IMG/VR virus record: IMGVR_UViG_3300028393_000282
Coordinates: 1 to 27,736 of that record
Source: a virus
Length of the DNA stretch: 27,736 bases
Direction: 5' to 3' (one strand)
Part shown: positions 1-6,156 of the stretch, piece by piece
Layout: the number at the start of each line of letters is the position of its first letter
Position numbering within the stretch: the stretch's first letter is position 1
Translations under genes and position numbers: made by a program
The notes under the pieces: model-generated
What the model saw: only the letters and a program-made list of their open reading frames with translations
The model's database searches: none
Told to the model about the DNA's origin: nothing

Positions 1-95
1 AATTTAAACACACCTTGTATATATTCCTTTGTACATATTTGTTTTAAAGGGTCGTTTTTTGATAAAAAATCATCTAATACTTTTTCGTTAAACAT
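1..95 (-). CDS. Partial gene, first 31 codons only, cut by the window edge
   Basis: An ATG at 95-93 on the minus strand opens a frame with no stop down to base 1. The visible protein begins MFNEKVLDDFLSKNDPLK and continues to GVFK. It lies 35 bases downstream of the gp41-like helicase gene on the same strand and is probably in the same transcript. In T4 the helicase gene 41 is followed by primase gene 61, so primase is a guess by gene order. The visible residues contain no zinc finger and do not resemble the start of T4 gp61 as I recall it, so no function is assigned. No Shine-Dalgarno sequence is visible upstream. Confidence 0.55.
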   Translation of the reverse strand, partial: MFNEKVLDDFLSKNDPLKQICTKEYIQGVFK

Positions 96-130
96 GTATG
101 CAGATTATTTACTGCATTTATGTATATTAA

Positions 131-1486
131 TCAAGTTTCTGTAATGGAAAGTTTATCTAAAGTATTTTGAGCATCTGCAATAGCTTGTTGTGGTGTTTCA
201 GTACTAAAATGATCAGGATTAACTTCATTAAGAGTTAGCGTTTCATATTTTACTTTGAACGCACAACTACCATAGTTAGCGCCAAATCGATTCTTTTGCA
301 TACCGAGGTTAATAATACCGAGCTCTTTATCTTCTTCTTCTTGCCATAGCGAACAAATAACGTCACAAGTTGCTGCTAATCCAATACTCTCAGATATACC
401 TTCCATACCAGGTGATGATGTATTAAAGGAACCACGATTAAGTTGAGAAGCTGTAACAAACGGAATATTATATTTAAAAGATAGAGCTCGAAGTTGCTCA
501 GCTATTTCTTTTACAGTTTCGTAAGAGTTTAAATTCTTTGTAGAAGATTTAAGAAGGTTAATATAGTCAATAACTACAACTTCAGGTTTGAAACCTTTAT
601 GGCCAAGCTTAGTAATATAAGCATCAATATGTCTTACGGTAACTGTCTTTGGGGGATATTCTTTAATAATAAGCTTACTATCGATTTGCTTTTCAATATG
701 CTTAACTTGTTGTTTAAGTTCATCTGTAAAGACTTTAAGTTGATTGTGAGGTATTTGTGTCATCTGTGCACTAATCCTTTTTGCATACATATACTCTGAC
801 ATTTCTAAAGAAATAAGAAGTACGTTTTTATTTTTTAAAACAAAATTAGTAGCAATATTACCTAAAAAAATACTCTTACCGATATTTACCTGACCAACAA
901 GACAGGTGAGTGTTTTAGGAAACAACCCACCTTCTAATTTTTCATCTAAAAATTTCCAACCTGTTGGAATAGGGTTATATATAGTAGTGAGTTCTTTAAT
1001 ATGGTTATCTACATCCTCAAAATACCAATGACCGGAATTTTCAGTAAGATTAATAGTATAAGCCTTTTCAAACTCTTTAAGTGCATCAGCGGGGTCTGCT
1101 TTACCTTGAGCATACTTTTCAGCAGTTTCTAAAATAGTTTTATATAAACATCTTTCTTTAAGAAACCTCTCTGTATTACTAAGTAACTCTTCTTTATTAA
1201 ACTTCGTATCAATTTCTTTAAACCGGTTAGCAATATCGTTAAACGCTTTTCGTTCCTCTTCAGAAGTTAATCTTGACTTAATTTCAGTTGCTGTTGGTAC
1301 GGTACCTCTCTCAGAAAAGAAAAATGCAATTGTTTTAAACACAGTCTGGATACTCTTATCATTGAAATAAGCGGGATCAGCATGTTCTATAATTGTTGCT
1401 AAATACTCCTGACTTAAAAGAGAGTTAAAAAGAATAATGTTCTCGTAATAATCGAGATCAAGCTTACCAGGTTCTGGATTAGACAT
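131..1486 (-). CDS. 41: DnaB/gp41-type replicative DNA helicase
   Basis: This is the predicted hexameric helicase that unwinds DNA ahead of the fork and acts with primase. The 451-residue length is close to T4 gp41 (about 475). An N-terminal helical domain (about 1-150) precedes a RecA-like ATPase domain. The Walker A motif is GQVNIGKS at 198-205, the Walker B segment VVVIDYINLL ends the beta strand carrying Asp307, and the sensor segment TASQLNRG is at about 345-352. The ATG overlaps the uvsX stop by one base (TAATG), which suggests translational coupling. The gene stops with TGA. Its position directly after uvsX resembles the T4 order uvsX-40-41-61. Confidence 0.93.
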   Translation of the reverse strand: MSNPEPGKLDLDYYENIILFNSLLSQEYLATIIEHADPAYFNDKSIQTVFKTIAFFFSERGTVPTATEIKSRLTSEEERKAFNDIANRFKEIDTKFNKEELLSNTERFLKERCLYKTILETAEKYAQGKADPADALKEFEKAYTINLTENSGHWYFEDVDNHIKELTTIYNPIPTGWKFLDEKLEGGLFPKTLTCLVGQVNIGKSIFLGNIATNFVLKNKNVLLISLEMSEYMYAKRISAQMTQIPHNQLKVFTDELKQQVKHIEKQIDSKLIIKEYPPKTVTVRHIDAYITKLGHKGFKPEVVVIDYINLLKSSTKNLNSYETVKEIAEQLRALSFKYNIPFVTASQLNRGSFNTSSPGMEGISESIGLAATCDVICSLWQEEEDKELGIINLGMQKNRFGANYGSCAFKVKYETLTLNEVNPDHFSTETPQQAIADAQNTLDKLSITET

Positions 1487-2583
1487 TATTCGATATTATC
1501 GACTTCTTCTTCAATATCTACTGTAGAACTAGTGCCATAGCAAAGTTTTTCTTGTAAAACTTTTTCTAATTCAGGCATAATCTTTTCCCAGAATTTAGGA
1601 TCTTTTTCAAGATCTTTTCTATAACCAAGACTTTCACCTTTATACATTACTGTACGTCCAGGTTTTTCAATAACACCGAACGCTTCTGCAATTTCAAAAA
1701 GACCAGCATGTTTATCAAGACCTGTTTTAAAGTTTAAATAAAGTTCAGTCTTAAGATAAGATGGTACAAAACGGTTTTTCACTGTCATAGCGCCAAGCGT
1801 TACACCTGAAATATTATGAGCAATAGCCACAGATTGTTCATTAGGGTTGTCACTAGCTTTTTCGTTCTTCGTACTAAGTTGTACAAGAACCGAAGCAAGA
1901 TAAATCGGTCCCTTGCCACCACTCTGAGTTTTAACAAGAGTAGGGAACATTTCCATTCCTTCATAAATGTGATTACTAAATAAAATTGGTACCTTTGCTT
2001 TAGCAGCTTTATAGGTAAGTGTACGCATCATCGATTTAATAGCTTTTGCTCTTTGTCCTACATCTGCTGAATCTTTACCAGCTGTAGCATCTTTAATTTC
2101 CTTAGCACTTGCAAGATTTCCAAGAGAGTCAATTGCTACGATAAACTTAAGATCAGGATTATTCGCCTTAATAACGTTATCGAGAAATGCACTCATTTGA
2201 TTACGGCAATCTTCAATCGTCTCAACAGGGTAGTACTTAACACGAGATGTATCCATGCCAGCTCCTTCAGCACTTTTCTTATCAACAGCTACCTCAGAAT
2301 CCCAAATTACAGGTATATAGCCTTTCTTTTGAGCATTAGCCATAACCTTATTCATAATAAGAGTCTTACCAGCCATCGAAGGTCCAGCAAAACCTGTAAT
2401 ACGGCCTCCTGGAATTCCCTTATACATGGATCCTGAGATAATAGCGTTTAATGCATACGAACCGGTATCAATCCAGTCGTCAGCAGTTGATAGAGTAGCA
2501 GCATCTAATACTGCGGAGTCGGGGTTTAAGTCGTCGACTGATTTAAAAATGTCTTTTAAATAAGAGAGTTCGTTTTTAGCCAT
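1486..2583 (-). CDS. uvsX: UvsX, RecA-like strand-exchange recombinase
   Basis: This recombinase should coat single-stranded DNA and catalyse strand invasion for recombination-dependent replication. Its 365 residues are slightly fewer than T4 UvsX (about 390). The Walker A motif is GPSMAGKT at 67-74. The Walker B stretch FIVAIDSLGNLASAKE (Asp152) is nearly the same as in T4 UvsX, including the SLGNLAS run. A conserved SNHIYEGMEMF segment with a following GGKGPIYLA loop also matches the T4 family. The acidic C-terminus (DIEEEVDNIE) is typical. Its partners UvsY, UvsW and gp46/47 are all in this window. It starts with ATG, without a visible Shine-Dalgarno sequence, and its stop overlaps the helicase start. 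Confidence 0.95.
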   Translation of the reverse strand: MAKNELSYLKDIFKSVDDLNPDSAVLDAATLSTADDWIDTGSYALNAIISGSMYKGIPGGRITGFAGPSMAGKTLIMNKVMANAQKKGYIPVIWDSEVAVDKKSAEGAGMDTSRVKYYPVETIEDCRNQMSAFLDNVIKANNPDLKFIVAIDSLGNLASAKEIKDATAGKDSADVGQRAKAIKSMMRTLTYKAAKAKVPILFSNHIYEGMEMFPTLVKTQSGGKGPIYLASVLVQLSTKNEKASDNPNEQSVAIAHNISGVTLGAMTVKNRFVPSYLKTELYLNFKTGLDKHAGLFEIAEAFGVIEKPGRTVMYKGESLGYRKDLEKDPKFWEKIMPELEKVLQEKLCYGTSSTVDIEEEVDNIE

Positions 2584-2618
2584 ACCGAAATATTAGATGC
2601 TGCTTCTATTAAAGCAAA

Positions 2619-3008
2619 TTATTCTTCGTCAAAAAGACGAACAACATCACCAGCTCCAGCAGGAGCTACACCCGGATTAGTCGGTGTGATAATCGGGCTA
2701 GGGTTAAAGATTTGCTGGTACTGAGCCTGAAGCTTAAAATCAAATGCAACATCTTTACATTCGGTAATAAGCTCACGATTATACTTCCAAACAGTAGGCT
2801 CAGTCTTATCGGCAAGAAACTCTCTGAAGAACAGAGGAAGAATCTGTAACGATAGTTGACCAGTCTGCTGATTAGGCATAATGTGTACTACGGCTGGGTT
2901 CTTAATGGTAAGAACCTTATCTGATGTATCAGCATCAATGCGTTCTCCAAGGATTGTACGTCCTACAGAGTCGAAGAATACTGCTATTGTGTTTGTGGTT
3001 TCGCTCAT
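2619..3008 (-). CDS. Small phage protein, possible Sm-like fold
   Basis: The function of this 129-residue protein is not known. Residues about 15-65 look like alternating beta strands (GRTILGERID, KVLTIKNPAVVHIMP, GQLSLQILPLFFREFL). The pattern of a first strand with Gly, a KNP turn and a later LQILPLF strand recalls small Sm/Hfq-like proteins of marine T4-like phages. That comparison is from memory and weak. A helical segment (KLQAQYQQIFNPSPII) follows, then a Pro/Gly/Ala-rich linker and an acidic end. It lies between queF and uvsX on the same strand, 46 bases after queF and 35 bases before uvsX. It is probably expressed with the recombination genes. Confidence 0.75.
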   Translation of the reverse strand: MSETTNTIAVFFDSVGRTILGERIDADTSDKVLTIKNPAVVHIMPNQQTGQLSLQILPLFFREFLADKTEPTVWKYNRELITECKDVAFDFKLQAQYQQIFNPSPIITPTNPGVAPAGAGDVVRLFDEE

Positions 3009-3028
3009 ATCGTTAATATATTATTATA

Positions 3029-3036
3029 GATTTATA
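3029..3036 (-). promoter_or_regulatory. Weak late-promoter-like box upstream of the small 129-aa gene
   Basis: Read on the minus strand, the box is TATAAATC, seven of eight matches to the T4 late consensus TATAAATA. It lies 20 bases upstream of the ATG at 3008, in the only clear gap between queF and this gene. In such AT-rich DNA a seven-of-eight match can arise by chance, so this is only a candidate. Confidence 0.22.
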
Positions 3037-3054
3037 GTTTGTGCTAGGGTTAAT

Positions 3055-3966
3055 TTACTGACCCATTGCTTTTTTTGTATAAAGGGTATGGTTAATAAGA
3101 GCAGATGGTAGAAGCTCTACTCTACTGGCTCTTGTAGGATTAATATCAAGAGATCCACGACGAGCGTAAAGAAGAGTTACAGCACAGTCAATTACAGCTG
3201 GATGACCCATAATGCTTGTATAAAGCTTTTCAGCACAAAATTCATGAAACTCATTTACTTCTCTCAAAGAAACAACTTGCTTGAAGAGTGAAACAGGGTT
3301 AACTTCACAACCCTTCGTTACAATGCGAATATAGGCCGTACCTGTATCTTTCTGCTTTGTATGTCTGCAACGCGATCTCAAAGCGTTTGTAAAATACTTA
3401 CACTCAACAATCTCTTCACCGTCTGTAAGAGAGTAGAATTTAAGATGCTCTTCCTTTGAAGCGTAATCTGTAATTTCTGTACTAAAATGAATCTTATCAG
3501 TAAGATCTACATAACCGTAAACAGGATCAGCGGCGCTAGTATCAGCTCCGGAGCGGAAAAATTTAACTGAAACAGGTGTCTTAAGAACGTTCTCAAGATC
3601 TGTACGAATCTGATTCTCATAATTGTCAATAGCTTGAGCGTATGTTTCTCCCATCTTACACATATCAAATGAATTACAGTAAAGCTTAGCAGACTTTGAC
3701 TCTACCATGAACTCTGAATCGCATGAATAAACATACTTGAGGGTACCTGCTACTGGTACTCCACTATTAAGAAGGAATGTAGCTTCGTGACAATGCCAGG
3801 TATCGTACCCAACAAAACTATCTGCTTTAATATTCCAATCGTCTCGTGCAAGAGAACGAGGCATTGGGTTAAGCAATGATGGATCAAACGTATCGGTGTA
3901 TACTGCATACGAAGCCGAAGATCCTAAAGACTTCGATGCAATGTCATTCATGTTAGTTGTACTCAT
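3055..3966 (-). CDS. queF: QueF-type NADPH-dependent preQ0 reductase (nitrile reductase)
   Basis: QueF reduces the nitrile of 7-cyano-7-deazaguanine (preQ0) to the aminomethyl base preQ1. At 303 residues this is the long, two-domain (E. coli-like) type. Family landmarks are clear. They are the DTFDPSLLNPMPRSLARD start, VESKSAKLYCNSF at about 88-100 (the E-S-K-S signature), the catalytic Cys200 in SRCRHTKQKD with Asp207 seven residues on, NEFHE at 238-242, and YARRGSLDINPTR near the end. All the expected catalytic residues are present, so it is probably active. It is the last gene of a four-gene operon and overlaps the kinase stop by ATGA. Beside dpdA its likely role is DNA modification rather than tRNA queuosine. 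Confidence 0.93.
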   Translation of the reverse strand: MSTTNMNDIASKSLGSSASYAVYTDTFDPSLLNPMPRSLARDDWNIKADSFVGYDTWHCHEATFLLNSGVPVAGTLKYVYSCDSEFMVESKSAKLYCNSFDMCKMGETYAQAIDNYENQIRTDLENVLKTPVSVKFFRSGADTSAADPVYGYVDLTDKIHFSTEITDYASKEEHLKFYSLTDGEEIVECKYFTNALRSRCRHTKQKDTGTAYIRIVTKGCEVNPVSLFKQVVSLREVNEFHEFCAEKLYTSIMGHPAVIDCAVTLLYARRGSLDINPTRASRVELLPSALINHTLYTKKAMGQ

Positions 3967-4520
3967 AATTCGTAAAAATCGTTGTTGTGTATTTCTACCT
4001 CTTTATCTTGTAAAGCTACAAAGAATTGTCTAGCACGTTCTTCAACAGAGCCACTAAGCCTTACAACAGGTATTGCATATGATTTAATAATACAATCAAA
4101 AGATTGCACTACACTATCGAAAAAATCTTTATTAACCGTTCGTTGACCATCCTCTATAAGAGGTAATTCCGGCTCAACATAGAAAATGATATCGTATCTA
4201 TCAATCATTACCAAAAACAAATCTCTAATAATATCTAACACTTTAAGATCTTTTATTAAAGCCATTGAATAAGCATAACCATCTAAAGCACAACGGTCGT
4301 AAATCCTATCACCTTTTTCGTTAAGACGTTGAAGATGTTTAGTCATAATTGCAAGCTGAGTTACTTCATCACCGTCTTCATTAATATTATACCCCGCTTT
4401 CTGCATACCTCTTGTTAAAGAAGTTTTAAACTTAAAATCAGTAAGTACATTTATATCTTGTAAATACTTTACAAGAGTAGTTTTACCTTGACTATGAGCT
4501 CCTGAAATAGCTATCTTCAT
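3963..4520 (-). CDS. P-loop kinase-like NTPase inside the DNA-modification operon
   Basis: This 185-residue protein has a Walker A loop GAHSQGKT at 7-14 at the extreme N-terminus. It resembles the AAA_28/NadR-like and deoxynucleotide or thymidylate kinase groups. A DRCALDGYAYS segment (about 80-90) looks like the nucleobase or lid region of such kinases, and a FYVEPELPL strand follows. The substrate cannot be read from the sequence. It could be a dNMP kinase serving replication or an enzyme of base modification. It overlaps the formyltransferase stop and the queF start, each by ATGA, so it is translationally coupled to both. This placement argues for a role in the same pathway, although DpdA-based modification needs no nucleotide kinase. 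Confidence 0.85.
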   Translation of the reverse strand: MKIAISGAHSQGKTTLVKYLQDINVLTDFKFKTSLTRGMQKAGYNINEDGDEVTQLAIMTKHLQRLNEKGDRIYDRCALDGYAYSMALIKDLKVLDIIRDLFLVMIDRYDIIFYVEPELPLIEDGQRTVNKDFFDSVVQSFDCIIKSYAIPVVRLSGSVEERARQFFVALQDKEVEIHNNDFYEL

Positions 4521-5056
4521 GCACTATATATTAAATGCTTATTCAAAAAAGTAAACCATAAATTCGTAGCATCATCATGTAATGTTTTAATAGTTTTATC
4601 TAAAGTTAATCCTTCAATAGAAATATAACTATGTTCAAATATTTCCCCAGCATCAAGTTCTGCTATACAACGATGAATTGTATTACCTGAAAAAACAAGT
4701 TTTTGTTCATAAGCCATCTTTTGAGGGTCCTTACCTTTTAATTCTGGATTATGTATAAGATTAGCAGGGTGAAGATTATATATTTCATGACGTTCACAAA
4801 CAATAGGTGGAATAATTCTTAACCAACCGTGAAGTGTTACAAGAGAATTATCAGAAATAAAATGTAAATATTCTCCAGCTGAAGGGTTTTTATTAATCTG
4901 AAATATTACTGACCCGTACTCTTCTAAAAGAGATGAATTAATACCCGTTAAATCCTGTTTATTAGTAATAATAAGATCTGGTACTTTATTGAGTTTTTTA
5001 GAAACTCTATAAATTTCTGATCCTGTCTGACTAAAAAACGCTATCCATTTTTTCAT
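4517..5056 (-). CDS. PurN-fold formyltransferase, candidate dPreQ1 formyltransferase (DpdN-like)
   Basis: The fold is that of 10-formyltetrahydrofolate-dependent formyltransferases such as PurN. The LHGWLRIIPP segment is at about 75-84 and IYNLHPANL at 92-100. The second carries the Asn94-x-His96 catalytic pair, and AELDAGEIF at 132-140 supplies the conserved Asp135. At 179 residues it is slightly short of PurN (about 212). It overlaps dpdA and the kinase gene by ATGA at each end. Work on phage 7-deazaguanines has proposed a dPreQ1 formyltransferase, named DpdN, that makes 7-(formylamino)methyl-7-deazaguanine in DNA. The operon context fits that role. A purine-synthesis or sugar formyltransferase is the alternative. 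The link to DpdN is inference. Confidence 0.8.
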   Translation of the reverse strand: MKKWIAFFSQTGSEIYRVSKKLNKVPDLIITNKQDLTGINSSLLEEYGSVIFQINKNPSAGEYLHFISDNSLVTLHGWLRIIPPIVCERHEIYNLHPANLIHNPELKGKDPQKMAYEQKLVFSGNTIHRCIAELDAGEIFEHSYISIEGLTLDKTIKTLHDDATNLWFTFLNKHLIYSA

Positions 5057-5898
5057 GAACAGAACTTTCTAAAGAGCGATGTATTATAAAAAGCTAATTC
5101 GAGCTGTTCACGGGTTATATTAGCTCCGATATAATCAACAAGCTTTACTGACCATTTTTCATGTAAACCGTAAACAGGATTGTACTTTTTATAAAGAATA
5201 GCTGCTACAATAGGGTTAGATGTATCAATTGTTGTAATATCTTTCTTAAAGGGTGCATTATTATAGAGTATAAACTCCCAAGGAGTTGCACAACCTAAAA
5301 GGTGATGCTTTTTATTAGGTAGTAATATCTTATCATTATAAAGACGGTATAATAATGCTGCTCTACCAAGGGTATACCGTACCCACTTATTTAACTCAAG
5401 TCCTTGAGCCCAAATAGGTAGTGGATCAGTATCCTTCATATAATCATCCCGTGTATTCCATTCATTAAGATAAAACGAATAATCAAAAGATATAGCTATT
5501 TTATCGACACGAGGTGCAATATAGTTGTAACAATCAGCAATTTCCTTATATGTCTTACCTTGAACCACACCAATCTTTCTACCTGGAAGAGAATAGTCAC
5601 TACTAAACTTTTTAAAACTTTCAATAGTGCCTTCAGCACTTTCTAATACATCAGGTATAATATACTCGGTTGGACAAAGCTCTTTAACCCAAAAAGCAAA
5701 CTCTTTAGGGTTGTAGGAAGTTCCAAGTTCAAAAATACTATTATCAAGCAATACATGTCTACCCATATCAACAGATTCCTTATAAAATTTAAGATATTCT
5801 GGTTGTTCAGGTAATAAGTGTACTAAACAATAATCATAATCGTTATAACCTCTAGATGTTTCTAGAAGACTGATAGGTGTTTCGTGACTTATAAGCAT
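5053..5898 (-). CDS. dpdA: DpdA-like DNA guanine transglycosylase (TGT superfamily)
   Basis: DpdA enzymes replace guanine in DNA with a 7-deazaguanine base by transglycosylation. This 281-residue protein follows the TGT TIM-barrel plan. VLLDNSIFELG at 49-59 carries Asp52, in the place of the general acid/base Asp of TGT. GVVQGK at 110-115 matches the TGT QG loop. HHLLGCATPWEFILY at 198-212 matches the TGT MGVGxPED segment. TTIDTSNP at 222-229 carries Asp225, the likely nucleophile. The C-terminal Cys-rich zinc site of tRNA TGT is absent, which fits the DNA-acting DpdA families. Its first-gene position and ATGA coupling to the formyltransferase set the modification pathway. The DpdA subfamily cannot be fixed by eye. 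Confidence 0.88.
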   Translation of the reverse strand: MLISHETPISLLETSRGYNDYDYCLVHLLPEQPEYLKFYKESVDMGRHVLLDNSIFELGTSYNPKEFAFWVKELCPTEYIIPDVLESAEGTIESFKKFSSDYSLPGRKIGVVQGKTYKEIADCYNYIAPRVDKIAISFDYSFYLNEWNTRDDYMKDTDPLPIWAQGLELNKWVRYTLGRAALLYRLYNDKILLPNKKHHLLGCATPWEFILYNNAPFKKDITTIDTSNPIVAAILYKKYNPVYGLHEKWSVKLVDYIGANITREQLELAFYNTSLFRKFCS

Positions 5899-5903
5899 AA
5901 ATA
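5896..5903 (+). promoter_or_regulatory. Late-promoter-like box before the small plus-strand gene
   Basis: The box CATAAATA lies 13 bases before the ATG at 5917. It matches the T4 late consensus TATAAATA in seven positions and the looser NATAAATA form known from T4-like cyanophages. Spacing is similar to the exact box at 23697, which lies 11 bases before its ATG. It overlaps the first codon of dpdA on the opposite strand. Confidence 0.35.
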
Positions 5904-5916
5904 TTGTACAATAATA

Positions 5917-6156
5917 ATGTCAAATGCAGATAATATCAAGTATTTTGTTTATAAAAGAATGGTTCATGTAATAAAAGTGGGCCCGATATATATTTGGAAT
6001 ACAGCCTCCACTACAAAAAGCGATTGTATAGACAAAGCTTTAAAACATTTCAAAATAAAATCAGAGCGTTTTTTAAAATTTAAAGGAGCTGAAATTATTA
6101 AACTTTTTATTAAAGAAATAAGAGTTCAAGAAAATAATTCAAATAAATCTGTTTGA
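5917..6156 (+). CDS. Small rightward gene of unknown function (79 aa)
   Basis: I do not recognise this protein. The frame extends upstream to 5884, but that start would overlap dpdA, so the ATG at 5917 is preferred. It leaves 18 bases to the divergent dpdA start. The protein is basic, with strand-like KRMVHVIKVGPIYIWNT followed by helical segments (DCIDKALKHFKIK, GAEIIKLFIKEIR). It is the only plus-strand gene inside the leftward block, and its last 31 bases overlap the 3' end of the polymerase gene tail to tail. No minus-strand frame fills this 227-base gap. A late-type box lies just upstream. It may be a late or regulatory gene, or a chance frame. Confidence 0.5.
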   Translation: MSNADNIKYFVYKRMVHVIKVGPIYIWNTASTTKSDCIDKALKHFKIKSERFLKFKGAEIIKLFIKEIRVQENNSNKSV

